A stretch of 21,407 nucleotides of DNA from Alphaproteobacteria bacterium (GCA_025935155.1 JAICVV010000002.1:1-21407); one strand, 5' to 3'. Positions 1-7,910 are shown, counted from the first letter of the stretch. A program made the numbers and translations. The notes: generated from the letters alone by a model not told the origin.

Positions 1-154
1 CCGCGGCCAGGTACAGGATCACCGGGCTGCCCAACCCGCCCGCGCCGATCACCAGCACCTTCGCGGCGCGCAGCCGCGCCTGGCCGGGCCCACCTACCTC
101 CCTCAGCACGATGTGGCGGGCATATCGTTCCAGTTCTTCGTCCGAAAGCGCCAT
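1..154 (-). CDS. moeB: MoeB/HesA/ThiF-family E1-like adenylyltransferase, N-terminal fragment
   Basis: Only the first 51 codons are present; the gene runs off the left edge. The N-terminus begins MALSDEELERYARHIVLRE and continues to a nucleotide-binding glycine loop, GAGGLGSP, at about residues 37-44. This is the classic start of the MoeB/ThiF/HesA family, which adenylates the C-terminal glycine of small sulfur-carrier proteins such as MoaD or ThiS in molybdopterin, thiamine or related pathways. The ATG at 154 is preceded by a good ribosome-binding site (AAGGA, six bases away), so the start is secure. It diverges from pckA across a 202-base gap. The fragment is too short to decide between MoeB, ThiF and HesA; the symbol is the commonest annotation, not a proven assignment. 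Confidence 0.8.
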   Translation of the reverse strand, partial: MALSDEELERYARHIVLREVGGPGQARLRAAKVLVIGAGGLGSPVILYLAA

Positions 155-174
155 TCGGTGTCCTTAGAACAGAT

Positions 175-222
175 CGGCCTTTCGGAGAATTGCGCCGATG
201 CATGGCGCAGCCACAAAGGCCG
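175..222. repeat. Nested inverted repeat (imperfect long hairpin) in the moeB-pckA gap
   Basis: Seen directly: an outer 8-bp arm pair, CGGCCTTT at 175-182 with AAAGGCCG at 215-222, encloses an inner 6-bp pair, TGCGCC at 191-196 with GGCGCA at 204-209. The inner loop is seven bases and an 8/5 internal loop separates the two stems. The structure starts 20 bases upstream of the moeB ATG. It would lie in the moeB leader if transcription began beyond it, or could be a protein-binding site for either divergent gene. No U-tract follows on either strand, so a simple intrinsic terminator is unlikely. Confidence 0.5.
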
Positions 223-260
223 GAATTCCTTGCTTTTCCGGGCCAAATCTGGTGGGAACT

Positions 261-289
261 TTGCGGCAGGCGCGCCTCGCGCCTATGTT
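261..289 (+). promoter_or_regulatory. Candidate pckA promoter with palindromic spacer
   Basis: TTGCGG (261-266) and TATGTT (284-289) are separated by exactly 17 bases and resemble -35 and -10 boxes (3/6 and 4/6 matches to the general consensus). A palindrome, GGCGCG-CCT-CGCGCC at 269-283, ends exactly at the spacer's right edge and fills most of it, where a repressor or DNA-distorting activator could act. The predicted start leaves a leader of roughly 60 bases before the pckA ATG. This is inference from sequence only. Confidence 0.3.
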
Positions 290-356
290 TGACCTCAACA
301 CGAACCGCCGGATCGCGTGAGCAAAGCGCGGCGGCGGCGCATTTGCAGGAGCGATC

Positions 357-1961
357 ATGTCGGACGGGCAAGCCTTCGGGCTGGAGCAACAGGGCTTTCG
401 GAATCTGAAGGCCGTGAACTGGAACCTTTCGGCGCCCGCGCTTTATGAAGAGGCGGTTAAGCGCGGCGAAGGCCACGTGGCCAAAAATGGCCCGCTCGTG
501 GTGCTCACTGGACAGCACACCGGCCGCTCAGCCAACGACAAATTCACCGTGCGGGATGCGACGACCGAAAAAACCGTCTGGTGGGACGCCAACAAATCGA
601 TAACGCCCGCGCAGTTCGATGCGCTGTACGCGGACATGATGAAATTTGCGGAAGGCCGTGAGCTGTTCGCGAAAGATTTGTACGGCGGCGCTGACCTGAC
701 TTACCGCCTGCCCGTTCGCATTATCACCGAATACGCCTGGCACTCGCTCTTCGTGCACGACCTGTTGATCCGCCCCACGCCGGAGCAGCTGAAGACCTTC
801 GTTCCGGAAGCCACTGTGATCGATCTACCGAACTTCCAGGCCGATTCGGCAAGGCATGGAAGCGCCGGCAAAACGATCATTGCCGTGAACTTCGCGAAGA
901 AATTGGTGCTGATCGGCGGCACCTCCTACGCCGGCGAAATGAAAAAGTCGGTGTTCACCATCCTCAATTACCTGCTGCCCCCCAAGCGAGTGATGGGCAT
1001 GCATTGCTCGGCCAATGTCGGCGCCGACGGAAAGGCGGCGATCTTTTTCGGCCTTTCCGGTACCGGCAAAACCACATTATCCGCCGATGCATCGCGCACT
1101 TTGATTGGCGACGATGAGCACGGCTGGAGCGAGCACGGCGTGTTCAATTTCGAGGGCGGTTGCTACGCCAAGGTCATTCGTTTGAGCCGCGAAAGCGAGC
1201 CGGAAATATACTCCACCACCGAGCGCTTCGGCACCGTGCTGGAAAACGTGGTGATGGATCCGGCTACACGCGAACTCGACCTCAACAATGCGAAATATGC
1301 GGAGAACACGCGCGCCGCCTATCCCATCGACTACATCCCGAACGCCAGCGACACCGGCCGCGCCGGCCATCCGAAAAACATCATCCTCCTCACGGCGGAT
1401 GCGTTTGGCGTGTTGCCGCCGATTGCCAAGCTCACGCCCAGCCAAGCGATGTATCACTTCCTCTCCGGCTTCACCGCCAAGGTGGCCGGCACGGAAAAGG
1501 GCTTGGGCAAGGAGCCGCAGCCGACATTCTCCACCTGCTTCGGCGCGCCCTTCATGCCGCGCCACCCCACCGAATACGGAAATTTGCTGCGCGACCTCAT
1601 TGCACAGCACGGCTCCGACTGCTGGCTTGTGAACACGGGCTGGACGGGGGGCGCATTTGGCGTGGGCTATCGTATGCCAATCAAGGCGACGCGCGCGCTG
1701 CTGAACGCGGCGCTGGATGGCTCGCTCGCCAATGCCGAAATGCGCGTCGATCCGAACTTTGGTTTCCGGGTGCCGGTGTCTGTACCCGGCGTGGATTCGA
1801 AAATCCTCAACCCGCGCGAAACCTGGGCGGACAAGGCGGCTTACGATGCGCAGGCGAAGAAGCTCGTCGGCATGTTCCGCGACAATTTCCGCAAGTTCGA
1901 GGGCCACGTCGGCAACGATGTGCTGGAAGCCGCGCCGCAATTGGCCGAAGCGGCAGAGTAA
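357..1961 (+). CDS. pckA: Phosphoenolpyruvate carboxykinase (ATP)
   Basis: This cytoplasmic enzyme converts oxaloacetate and ATP to phosphoenolpyruvate, CO2 and ADP, the entry step of gluconeogenesis. At 534 residues it has the usual length of the ATP-dependent family. Visible signatures are R57 in TGRSANDKF (oxaloacetate/PEP-binding arginine), [11 protein letters not shown] at 188-198 with the paired metal/substrate lysines, H216 in MHCSAN, the kinase-1a P-loop GLSGTGKTT at 232-240 and the kinase-2 motif LIGDDEH at 249-255. R319 in NTRAAYP matches the adenine/phosphate-contacting arginine region. The ATG at 357 has AGGAG about six bases upstream. Upstream are a candidate promoter and a palindrome; downstream is a hairpin shared with the convergent pheA. 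All catalytic elements are intact. Confidence 0.97.
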   Translation: MSDGQAFGLEQQGFRNLKAVNWNLSAPALYEEAVKRGEGHVAKNGPLVVLTGQHTGRSANDKFTVRDATTEKTVWWDANKSITPAQFDALYADMMKFAEGRELFAKDLYGGADLTYRLPVRIITEYAWHSLFVHDLLIRPTPEQLKTFVPEATVIDLPNFQADSARHGSAGKTIIAVNFAKKLVLIGGTSYAGEMKKSVFTILNYLLPPKRVMGMHCSANVGADGKAAIFFGLSGTGKTTLSADASRTLIGDDEHGWSEHGVFNFEGGCYAKVIRLSRESEPEIYSTTERFGTVLENVVMDPATRELDLNNAKYAENTRAAYPIDYIPNASDTGRAGHPKNIILLTADAFGVLPPIAKLTPSQAMYHFLSGFTAKVAGTEKGLGKEPQPTFSTCFGAPFMPRHPTEYGNLLRDLIAQHGSDCWLVNTGWTGGAFGVGYRMPIKATRALLNAALDGSLANAEMRVDPNFGFRVPVSVPGVDSKILNPRETWADKAAYDAQAKKLVGMFRDNFRKFEGHVGNDVLEAAPQLAEAAE

Positions 1962-1973
1962 ATCCGGATGGCG

Positions 1974-2001
1974 GAGGCGCCGCGCTGAGCCGCGGTGCCT
2001 C
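1974..2001. terminator. Bidirectional hairpin between pckA and pheA
   Basis: An 11-bp stem with one G-T pair (left arm 1974-1984, right arm 1991-2001) closes a six-base loop, CTGAGC. It lies between the convergent stops of pckA (1961) and pheA (2005), where a shared terminator is expected. Neither strand has a strong U-tract after the stem, so termination may be inefficient or the hairpin may protect 3' ends. Confidence 0.55.
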
Positions 2002-2004
2002 TAT

Positions 2005-2868
2005 TCAAATCGCCGGTAGTTGCTTGCGGAATGGGTGGGCTGGATAGACGCCCAGCACAGTCACTGTGGCCGAAAAGAATTTCAGCTCCTCAAGCGCCAG
2101 CCGCACGCCGCGCTCGTCCGGGTGTCCTTCGATATCGGCATAAAATTGCGTGGCGTTGAAGGAGCCGCCCAGCTGGTAGCTCTCCAGCTTGGTCATGTTG
2201 ACACCGTTCGTCGCGAAGCCGCCCAGCGCCTTGTAGAGCGCCGCCGGAACGTTCCGCACCCGGAAAATGAAGGTGGTGATCACCGCACCGGCGTCCGGCG
2301 CGGCATCGTCGGGCTCCGCGGCCATGATGAGGAAGCGCGTCATATTGTGCGCGGCGTCTTCCACATCGGGCTTCAGCACCTGCAAACCGTAAATCTCGGC
2401 GGCCAGCGATGAGGCGATGGCAGCGGCGCCGGCGTCCTTCAATTCCGCCACATGGCGCGCGGAGCCGGCCGTGTCATGCCACACCTGTGCATGCAGGTTC
2501 AGCTCGCGAATGACTTTGCGGCACTGGCCTAATGCCGGGCCCTGGCTGAACACCGTCGTCAGTCCCGCAACGGGCGCGCCCTTAATACCCAGCAACTGAT
2601 GGCGCACGCGGTGGAAGTGCTCGCCCACGATATAGAGGCCGGCTTCCGGCAGGAGATGATGGATGTCGGCGATGCGGCCATGCAGCGAATTCTCCACCGG
2701 AATGATGCAGAGTTCGGTCTTCCGCTCCCGCACTGCCGCGATGGCATCCTCAAACGTCGGAAACGGAACCGCCAGCGCGTGCGGCAGCGCCTCGCGCGCC
2801 GCCAGGTTGGCATACGCGCCCGGTTCTCCCTGGAAGGCGACGCGGTTCGGCTGCTGTTGTCCACTCAT
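2005..2868 (-). CDS. pheA: Prephenate dehydratase with ACT domain
   Basis: This is a monofunctional prephenate dehydratase converting prephenate to phenylpyruvate in phenylalanine synthesis. No chorismate mutase domain is fused. It has 287 residues from the chosen start. The catalytic domain opens with RVAFQGEPGAYAN (about 9-21). HDTAGSARHVAE at 131-142 and the family TRF motif (NMTRF, 175-179) are present. The ACT domain spans about 196-275 and carries NGVNMTKLESYQ, the region that binds phenylalanine for feedback inhibition. The start at 2868 (MSGQQQ) lies one base beyond the kdsB stop, with GCGGA about nine bases upstream. A second in-frame ATG at 2877 would overlap kdsB, and longer extensions read into kdsB. 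It is almost certainly cotranscribed with kdsB. Confidence 0.96.
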   Translation of the reverse strand: MSGQQQPNRVAFQGEPGAYANLAAREALPHALAVPFPTFEDAIAAVRERKTELCIIPVENSLHGRIADIHHLLPEAGLYIVGEHFHRVRHQLLGIKGAPVAGLTTVFSQGPALGQCRKVIRELNLHAQVWHDTAGSARHVAELKDAGAAAIASSLAAEIYGLQVLKPDVEDAAHNMTRFLIMAAEPDDAAPDAGAVITTFIFRVRNVPAALYKALGGFATNGVNMTKLESYQLGGSFNATQFYADIEGHPDERGVRLALEELKFFSATVTVLGVYPAHPFRKQLPAI

Positions 2869-2869
2869 C

Positions 2870-3607
2870 CTAGTCATTCCGCTCGAGACACGAACGCGCT
2901 TGCTCAAGATCTTCCGGCGTATCCACACTGACCGGCACTTGCGCCACGCGCGCGACGGCAATGCTCATTCCCGCTTCCAGCGCCCGCAACTGTTCCAACT
3001 TTTCGCGCTTTTCCAGTGGCGATGGCGCGAGTTGCACGAAGCGCGACAACGCCGCACGGCGAAACGCATAAATCCCGATGTGATGAAACAGCGGCCCCTC
3101 GCCCCAGGGCGCGCGTGCGCGGGTAAAATAGAGCGCGCGTCCGCGTTCGCGGGAAACGCCCCACGCCACCACCGGCTTCACAACGCTCGGATTGTCGCGA
3201 TCGGCCTCATTGTCGATCTCCGCGGCCAGCGTCGCGATGTCGGCGCCTGTTGCAGCAAGCGCTTCCACCGCCGCCCGAATGGAATCCGGATCCAGTGCAG
3301 GCAGGTCGCCTTGCAAGTTGACCACAATATCGTGCGTCTCGTCCGGATCGGCTTCTTGCAAGGCCGCGAAAACCCGATCCGAACCGGATGGCAAATCCGG
3401 TGCTGTCAGCACCGCGCGGCCGCCCGCCTGTTCAATGGCTGCAGCGATCTCCGGCTCTGCCGCGGCGACAATCACCGGCCCCACATTGGCCTGAACCGCG
3501 CGTTGCCACACGCGCACGATCATCGGCACACCGGCAATCGTCGCCAGCGGCTTTCCGGGAAGCCGCGTTGACGCCATACGCGCAGGAATGATCACCACAG
3601 GATTCAT
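2870..3607 (-). CDS. kdsB: 3-deoxy-manno-octulosonate cytidylyltransferase
   Basis: This enzyme activates Kdo as CMP-Kdo for the lipopolysaccharide inner core, in the cytoplasm. It has 245 residues from the ATG at 3607, the normal family size. The N-terminus VVIIPARMASTRLPGKPL (about 4-21) is the CTP-binding signature. SGSDRV at 74-79, VNLQGD at 96-101 and the substrate-loop region YFTRARAPW are also family elements, and it ends with the usual VDTPEDLEQAR. Upstream in-frame codons from a farther ATG at 3709 lack family similarity, so the start at 3607 was chosen; its ribosome-binding site is weak. It is the first gene of a kdsB-pheA unit and diverges from the cytochrome c gene. This kdsB/pheA/cytochrome c order is familiar from Alphaproteobacteria. 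Confidence 0.95.
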   Translation of the reverse strand: MNPVVIIPARMASTRLPGKPLATIAGVPMIVRVWQRAVQANVGPVIVAAAEPEIAAAIEQAGGRAVLTAPDLPSGSDRVFAALQEADPDETHDIVVNLQGDLPALDPDSIRAAVEALAATGADIATLAAEIDNEADRDNPSVVKPVVAWGVSRERGRALYFTRARAPWGEGPLFHHIGIYAFRRAALSRFVQLAPSPLEKREKLEQLRALEAGMSIAVARVAQVPVSVDTPEDLEQARSCLERND

Positions 3608-3760
3608 CGAACTACTTGTAATCCCGAAACTTATGCGACGCTTCGCCGCAATGACGCATGAGAGCCGGCTAGTAATGTCGCCCCGTTTTTCGGGGGGTAT
3701 CGCGGGCATTCTTCCGCGGTCTCCACTCCTCCAAACATCGCGACAGCGGAGCCCGACCTT
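3608..3760. other. kdsB-cycM divergent intergenic region with short hairpins
   Basis: This 153-base gap must hold the starts of two divergent transcripts. CCCCG-TTTTT-CGGGG at 3681-3695 forms a compact 5-bp hairpin. A second 5-bp pair is CGCGG (3701-3705) with CCGCG (3714-3718). Both would lie in the cytochrome c leader if transcription starts to their left. I saw no convincing -35/-10 pair on either strand and no small gene. Confidence 0.3.
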
Positions 3761-4597
3761 ATGGATTCCTTTGAGTGGAACAAGATCGCCGGTGCAGTGC
3801 TCGGCACATTGCTGTTCGTGGTCGCGGTGAAAATCGCTTCCGGCTTTATTTTCGAGGTCGAGCAGCCGGCAAAGCCCGGATATGTGGTGCAGGGCGTCGA
3901 GACGACCACCGGAACGGGAACGACTCAGGTTGCCGCCGAGGAACAGCTGCCGGATTGGGGCACCGTGCTGCCGAAGGCGAACGTTGCCGAAGGCAAATCG
4001 ATTTCAACGCGTTGCGAGCAGTGCCACGATCTGAGCAAGGGTGGTCCGAACAAGATCGGCCCCAATTTGTGGGGCGTGGTCGGCCGCCCGCGCGCCTCTC
4101 ATCCCGGTTTCGATTATTCCGCCGCCATGAAGGCGAAGGGGGGCAGCTGGAGCTATGACGAGCTGTTCAAGTTCCTGAAGTCGCCGGGCGCCTACATCCC
4201 CGGCACGAAGATGAGCTTCGCCGGCCTGCCCAAGGCCGAGGATCGCATCAACCTGATTGCCTATCTGCGAACCGATATGGATTCCCCTGCGCCGATCCCG
4301 CCGCCGCAGCCGGCGAAAGCAGCACCCGCGGCCGCTCCCGCCAATGGCAAAGCGCCCGCTGCTGCCCCAGCACCAGGTGCAGGCGCTCCGGCGACCGGAA
4401 AGGGACCGAACGGCACAGCAGCCGTTGCGCCGGGCAACCAGCCGGCAATGGCCGGTTCGGGCAGCGCTGCACCAGGCAGCGCGGGGAATGCCAGCCGTCC
4501 TTCCAACAGCGGGGCAGGAAAGGACAACAGTGCCGGCGGCAATCCGCCAGCCGCCACTGGCAAACAGCCTTCGACTACGCAGCCCAAGAAGCCCTGA
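3761..4597 (+). CDS. cycM: Membrane-anchored class I cytochrome c (CycM/c552-like) with long Ala/Pro/Gly tail
   Basis: This is a monohaem electron-transfer protein, probably linking the bc1 complex to terminal oxidase at the periplasmic face. An uncleaved N-terminal anchor spans about residues 10-31. The haem site is C85-E-Q-C88-H89, and M151 in GTKMSF is the probable sixth ligand. The fold runs to about 172 with the usual PNLWGVVGR and DRINLIAYLR elements. Residues 176-278 form a low-complexity tail rich in Ala, Pro, Gly, Ser and Asn, about 100 residues that typical homologues of about 180-200 residues lack. GGAG lies about ten bases before the ATG. It diverges from kdsB and is followed 36 bases later by the ghrA-like gene. 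The family call is firm; cycM specifically is an inference. Confidence 0.9.
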   Translation: MDSFEWNKIAGAVLGTLLFVVAVKIASGFIFEVEQPAKPGYVVQGVETTTGTGTTQVAAEEQLPDWGTVLPKANVAEGKSISTRCEQCHDLSKGGPNKIGPNLWGVVGRPRASHPGFDYSAAMKAKGGSWSYDELFKFLKSPGAYIPGTKMSFAGLPKAEDRINLIAYLRTDMDSPAPIPPPQPAKAAPAAAPANGKAPAAAPAPGAGAPATGKGPNGTAAVAPGNQPAMAGSGSAAPGSAGNASRPSNSGAGKDNSAGGNPPAATGKQPSTTQPKKP

Positions 4598-4633
4598 TCT
4601 GCCGCGCCGCGCGAAAGCGGCGGACTTTGCCGT

Positions 4634-5572
4634 ATGAGCACGCTGCTGCTTGTGGTGCCTTCCCATTGGGCCGAAGTGTGGATCCCGCCGCTGGCAGAGC
4701 TCGCGCCGGAACTGAACGTGCGCGTGTATGGGCGCGATGAACACGACAGCCGCGATATCGATTACGTTCTCACCTTTCGCCCACCGCACGGGGTGCTGAA
4801 ATCTCTGCCCAATCTGAAAGCGGTGTTCTCGCTGGGCGCTGGCGTGGACGGCATCCTTTCCGATCCCGAATATCCGCGGCGTGTGCCGCTGATACGGTTT
4901 GTGGACCACACGCTGTCGCGCGAAATGGCGCAGTACTGCGTGCTGCATGTGCTGATGCATTATCGCATGCAGCGATTCTTCGATCATGCGCAAGCAGAAC
5001 ACAAATGGCGCCAGGCGTTGCTTCCCAGGCGCGCGCAAGACACGCGCGTAGGTATTCTGGGGCTGGGCGAAATCGGAACGCTCACCGCCGAACGCCTGCG
5101 CGATCTGCATTTTGCCGTGGCCGGCTGGAGCCGAAACCGGCGTAGTGTATCCGGCGTGGAGAGTTTCGCCGGGCAGAAAGAACTCTCCGCGTTCCTTGCA
5201 CGCACCGACATTCTGATCTGTCTGCTGCCGCTCACGCCGGACACGCGCGATATCCTCAACGCCGATCTTTTTGCACGGCTGCCACCAGGTGCATTTGTTA
5301 TCAACGTCGCGCGCGGGGGCCATCTTGTCGAAGCCGATCTCATTCAAGCCATCGATTCCGGCCATCTGTCCGGCGCCACGCTCGACGTGTTTAATACCGA
5401 GCCATTACCCGAAGACAATCCGTTGTGGACACATCCCAAGATCACCGTGACGCCGCACATCGCTGCGATTTCGGAACCGCGCGTGGCGGCGCAGTACGTG
5501 GCCGATGGTATCGCCCGTTTCGAGCGCGGCCAGCCGCTCGGCAACATCGTCGATCCCGCGCGCGGATATTAG
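4634..5572 (+). CDS. ghrA: D-2-hydroxyacid dehydrogenase, glyoxylate/hydroxypyruvate reductase A-like
   Basis: This cytoplasmic NAD(P)H-dependent reductase of the D-isomer 2-hydroxyacid dehydrogenase family probably reduces glyoxylate or hydroxypyruvate. At 312 residues it matches GhrA in length. The Rossmann loop is GLGEIG at 143-148, followed by WSRNRR at 165-170, where arginines after the second strand favour NADPH. Catalytic residues are visible as R227 (VARGG), E256 (NTEPLPEDNPLW) and H275 (TPHIAA). GGCGGA about ten bases before the ATG could be the ribosome-binding site; it sits at the base of a small hairpin (4605-4622, GCGAAA loop), so initiation could be affected by folding. It may be cotranscribed with the cytochrome gene. 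Its TAG overlaps the TAA of the convergent aminopeptidase gene. Exact substrate is uncertain. Confidence 0.9.
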   Translation: MSTLLLVVPSHWAEVWIPPLAELAPELNVRVYGRDEHDSRDIDYVLTFRPPHGVLKSLPNLKAVFSLGAGVDGILSDPEYPRRVPLIRFVDHTLSREMAQYCVLHVLMHYRMQRFFDHAQAEHKWRQALLPRRAQDTRVGILGLGEIGTLTAERLRDLHFAVAGWSRNRRSVSGVESFAGQKELSAFLARTDILICLLPLTPDTRDILNADLFARLPPGAFVINVARGGHLVEADLIQAIDSGHLSGATLDVFNTEPLPEDNPLWTHPKITVTPHIAAISEPRVAAQYVADGIARFERGQPLGNIVDPARGY

Positions 5573-6942
5573 CTGTAGCGCGATTTCAGCAATGCATAGA
5601 TCGCGCGGGCAGCATTGGCTTCCGCGCCTTTGCGGCGGCCAGGTTTCGGACGATCCACCCACGCCGGAATATCGAAATGCACCCAGGATTTCGCGCGCGA
5701 TACGAAGCGATTGAGAAACAGGGCGGCCGTGGTTGCTCCGGCGAGATTGTAATCCGGATTGTTGTTCAGATCGGCAATCGGACTTGCGATCGCCGATTCG
5801 TAACCGCGCCAGAGCGGCAGGCGCCACAACGGATCGTGCGCTTCGGTGGCGCAGCGCATGAGATCGCTGGCCAGCTGCTCGTCATCGGTGAAAAACGGCG
5901 GCAGTTCCATGCCGGTGGCGGCGCGGGCTGCGCCGGTCAGCGTCGCGACATCGATCAGCAATTCCGGCGCTTCGTTGTCCGCTTCGGCCAGCGCATCCGC
6001 CAGCACCAGCCGCCCTTCCGCATCCGTATTCCCAATTTCGATGGTGAGGCCTTTGCGGCTCTTCAGCACGTCGCCGGGACGGTACGCGGATCCTGAAACA
6101 GAATTTTCCACCGCTGGAATCAACACGCGCAGGCGCAGCTTCAGTTTCGCGTCCATTGCCATGCTGGCGACGGCGAGTACGGCCGCGCCGCCCCCCATGT
6201 CCTTCTTCATGGTGAGCATGCCTGAGGCGGATTTGAGATCGAGGCCGCCGGAATCGAACACCACGCCCTTGCCCACCAGCGTGACTTTTGGCGCGTTCGT
6301 ATCCCCCCATGAAAAATCGATCAGCCGCGGCGCGCGCGCGGAGCCGCGGCCAACCGCATGCACCAGCGGATAATTTTTCTGAATCAGCTCATCGCCAGCG
6401 ATCTGCGTGAATTTTGCGCCGTGCTTTCGCGCGACGTCGCGCGCCGCGGCCGCAAGCTCTTCCGGCCCCATATCGTTCGAAGGCGTGTTCACCAGATCGC
6501 GGGCGAGAAACACCGCTTCGGCAATTCGCGCGATTTCGTCACCGTCTACGTCGCGCGGAAGGACCAGCTTCGGCCATTGCGGCGCCTGCTTCTTCCGGTA
6601 CCTGTCGAACTGGTAGGTTCCCAATACCCAGGCCAGTGTTCCCCGCGCGCCACCGATCTCTGCCGGCACATCGCCCAAGGCGTAAACGCCCGGCGGCAGC
6701 GTTTCGGAAAAGGCCGCAAGCGCCAGGGGATCGCCGCCTGCGCCCAGTCCCATTACAGCACTGGAGATACCATTCGCGCCGGGGACGAGAAGGATTTCAT
6801 ATTGCTTGGCGGCGAAGTTTGCCGCGCGTGCCCACTCGGCTTCCCGTTTTCCATGCGTGGGCAGCCATCGCTTGAGATTGGCGCACGTGACGGCATGAAG
6901 AGGGATGGCGCGCTTGGCGCTTCTCACCAGACTGGGATGCAT
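5569..6942 (-). CDS. pepA: Leucyl aminopeptidase, M17 family
   Basis: This is a dinuclear metal aminopeptidase releasing N-terminal residues from peptides in the cytoplasm. It has 457 residues, shorter at the N-terminus than E. coli PepA but typical of the group called leucyl aminopeptidase family protein. All metal ligands are present with canonical spacing: K225, D230, D248, D307 and E309. Catalytic K237 and R311 (in NTDAEGRL) are present too. The C-terminal part has the usual HFDIPAW element. The ATG at 6942 is preceded by TAGG, and a candidate promoter lies at 6969-6997. Its stop codon overlaps the stop of the convergent ghrA-like gene by four bases. The symbol pepA is used in the family sense, since pepA and pepB-like members are hard to separate by eye. 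Confidence 0.95.
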   Translation of the reverse strand: MHPSLVRSAKRAIPLHAVTCANLKRWLPTHGKREAEWARAANFAAKQYEILLVPGANGISSAVMGLGAGGDPLALAAFSETLPPGVYALGDVPAEIGGARGTLAWVLGTYQFDRYRKKQAPQWPKLVLPRDVDGDEIARIAEAVFLARDLVNTPSNDMGPEELAAAARDVARKHGAKFTQIAGDELIQKNYPLVHAVGRGSARAPRLIDFSWGDTNAPKVTLVGKGVVFDSGGLDLKSASGMLTMKKDMGGGAAVLAVASMAMDAKLKLRLRVLIPAVENSVSGSAYRPGDVLKSRKGLTIEIGNTDAEGRLVLADALAEADNEAPELLIDVATLTGAARAATGMELPPFFTDDEQLASDLMRCATEAHDPLWRLPLWRGYESAIASPIADLNNNPDYNLAGATTAALFLNRFVSRAKSWVHFDIPAWVDRPKPGRRKGAEANAARAIYALLKSRYS

Positions 6943-6968
6943 ACGAACCTACGGCAAAGGGCACGACG

Positions 6969-6997
6969 ACTGTAAGGACCTGCAGCGATGCACACAA
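6969..6997 (-). promoter_or_regulatory. Candidate pepA promoter
   Basis: On the minus strand TTGTGT (6997-6992) and TACAGT (6974-6969) are 17 bases apart. The -10-like box matches four of six consensus positions. The implied start lies about 20 bases before the pepA ATG, leaving a short leader that contains its weak ribosome-binding site. The same gap must carry the 3' end of the upstream gene's transcript. Confidence 0.35.
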
Positions 6998-7034
6998 CGC
7001 CAAGCGCCAGTCACCGGGCCGAGTGCGCGCGCAA

Positions 7035-7802
7035 TTACTTCGCTGCACCGTCTGCGCTAGCGCCGATCTGCTTTGCGACCTGCGCTTCGGTGTGACCGCA
7101 AGTAGGATGGCCAAATCCGGATTTCGATTTTCCGTTCGGCCCCACATCGTAAACGATCGCATCGTTGTGTTTGTTGGTTGGGCCACCCGGCACCTTGTCC
7201 ATCCCCAGCGCGTGCCGCGTCCGCCAGGCAACGTTATGGTCGCCGCACGAGGCATCGCCGGAAACCCCAAGCGCACCCTGTATGCCGCTGCCGTTGTAAA
7301 GCGCGAGGCCGCCGGCAAATACAATCGTGCCCCCCACCGCATGCCCCAGCGCCGGATCGGTAGCCGTCCCATAGCTCTCCGATGGACCAGCATACAGAGC
7401 CGTAGGATCCGGCGGTGCCGCTGTGATGGCACCATAGAGATATCCGCCCGGCTGCGATGCAGCCCAGAGATTGGCAGTCGAAAGAGCGAACTTCGGCAAA
7501 GAGACCCCATTCGCCGTGGTTGCCTTACCGATGGCAATGCCGCGGCTTGCCGGCCACTGATCGCCGACGTTGTTGCCGGTTCGGGCAATGGCGCAAACCA
7601 CGCCATCCCGCGCCACAACGGCCGCCCACATGTTGTTGTCGAGGCCGCCATTGCCTGGGCCGCCACTCGCCTTCACGCTGCTCTTGAGCGCCTTCACGAG
7701 CTGATCCTGATTGACAGGACATTTGGCTCCAGCCGCGGCTCCTGCACTCCCCAACAGCGATAGGACCAGTGTGGTGCATAGAAAAGAGGCACAGGTTCCC
7801 AT
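7035..7802 (-). CDS. Secreted GlcG/HbpS-like (haem-binding family) protein
   Basis: A 255-residue exported protein. Residues 1-26 are a signal peptide with a hydrophobic stretch (TTLVLSLLGSAGAAAGA) and a likely cleavage near AGA-KC. The rest resembles the GlcG/HbpS family (DUF336): AVVARDGVVCAIARTG, GIAIGKATTA, TIVFAGGLALYNGSGIQGALGVSGD are the recognisable strands and the glycine-rich GALGVSG loop. Four cysteines remain after cleavage and may form disulfides; SCGDHNVAWRTRHALG and GHPTCGH supply histidines. The start at 7802 is fixed by a strong ribosome-binding site (GGGGGAG, eight bases upstream); longer readings in this frame are non-coding. It diverges from the haemolysin III gene. Some relatives bind haem, but the role here is not known. 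Confidence 0.82.
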   Translation of the reverse strand: MGTCASFLCTTLVLSLLGSAGAAAGAKCPVNQDQLVKALKSSVKASGGPGNGGLDNNMWAAVVARDGVVCAIARTGNNVGDQWPASRGIAIGKATTANGVSLPKFALSTANLWAASQPGGYLYGAITAAPPDPTALYAGPSESYGTATDPALGHAVGGTIVFAGGLALYNGSGIQGALGVSGDASCGDHNVAWRTRHALGMDKVPGGPTNKHNDAIVYDVGPNGKSKSGFGHPTCGHTEAQVAKQIGASADGAAK

Positions 7803-7881
7803 CGGCAATGCTCCCCCATTACGGCGGAGAGATAACGGATGGGAGTGCAGCGAAGGTTCCGTGAACCCCGTTTTGCTATCG

Positions 7882-7910
7882 TTGTTCTTTCGCAAGCGCG
7901 TGCTCATAGT
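7882..7910 (+). promoter_or_regulatory. Candidate promoter of the haemolysin III-family gene (possibly leaderless)
   Basis: TTGTTC (7882-7887) and CATAGT (7905-7910) are 17 bases apart. The -10-like box ends seven bases before the ATG at 7918, so transcription would begin at or next to the start codon. No ribosome-binding site is visible in front of that ATG. The box matches are modest. Confidence 0.3.

Noticed and set aside
289..294. TTGACC as the pckA -35 box
   Set aside because: No -10-like sequence lies 16-18 bases downstream; TTGCGG/TATGTT is the better pair.
1077..1940. 287-codon minus-strand open frame inside pckA
   Set aside because: It is antisense to PEP carboxykinase with complete motifs; composition is that of a shadow frame.
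2663..3571. 302-codon plus-strand open frame across pheA and kdsB
   Set aside because: It is antisense to two conserved enzymes; Arg/His/Cys-rich and without recognisable domains.
4004..5365. 453-codon minus-strand open frame antisense to the cytochrome c and ghrA-like genes
   Set aside because: It lies opposite two strongly supported genes, has Arg/Gly/Cys/His-rich composition typical of a reverse-frame reading in GC-rich DNA, and no recognisable domain.
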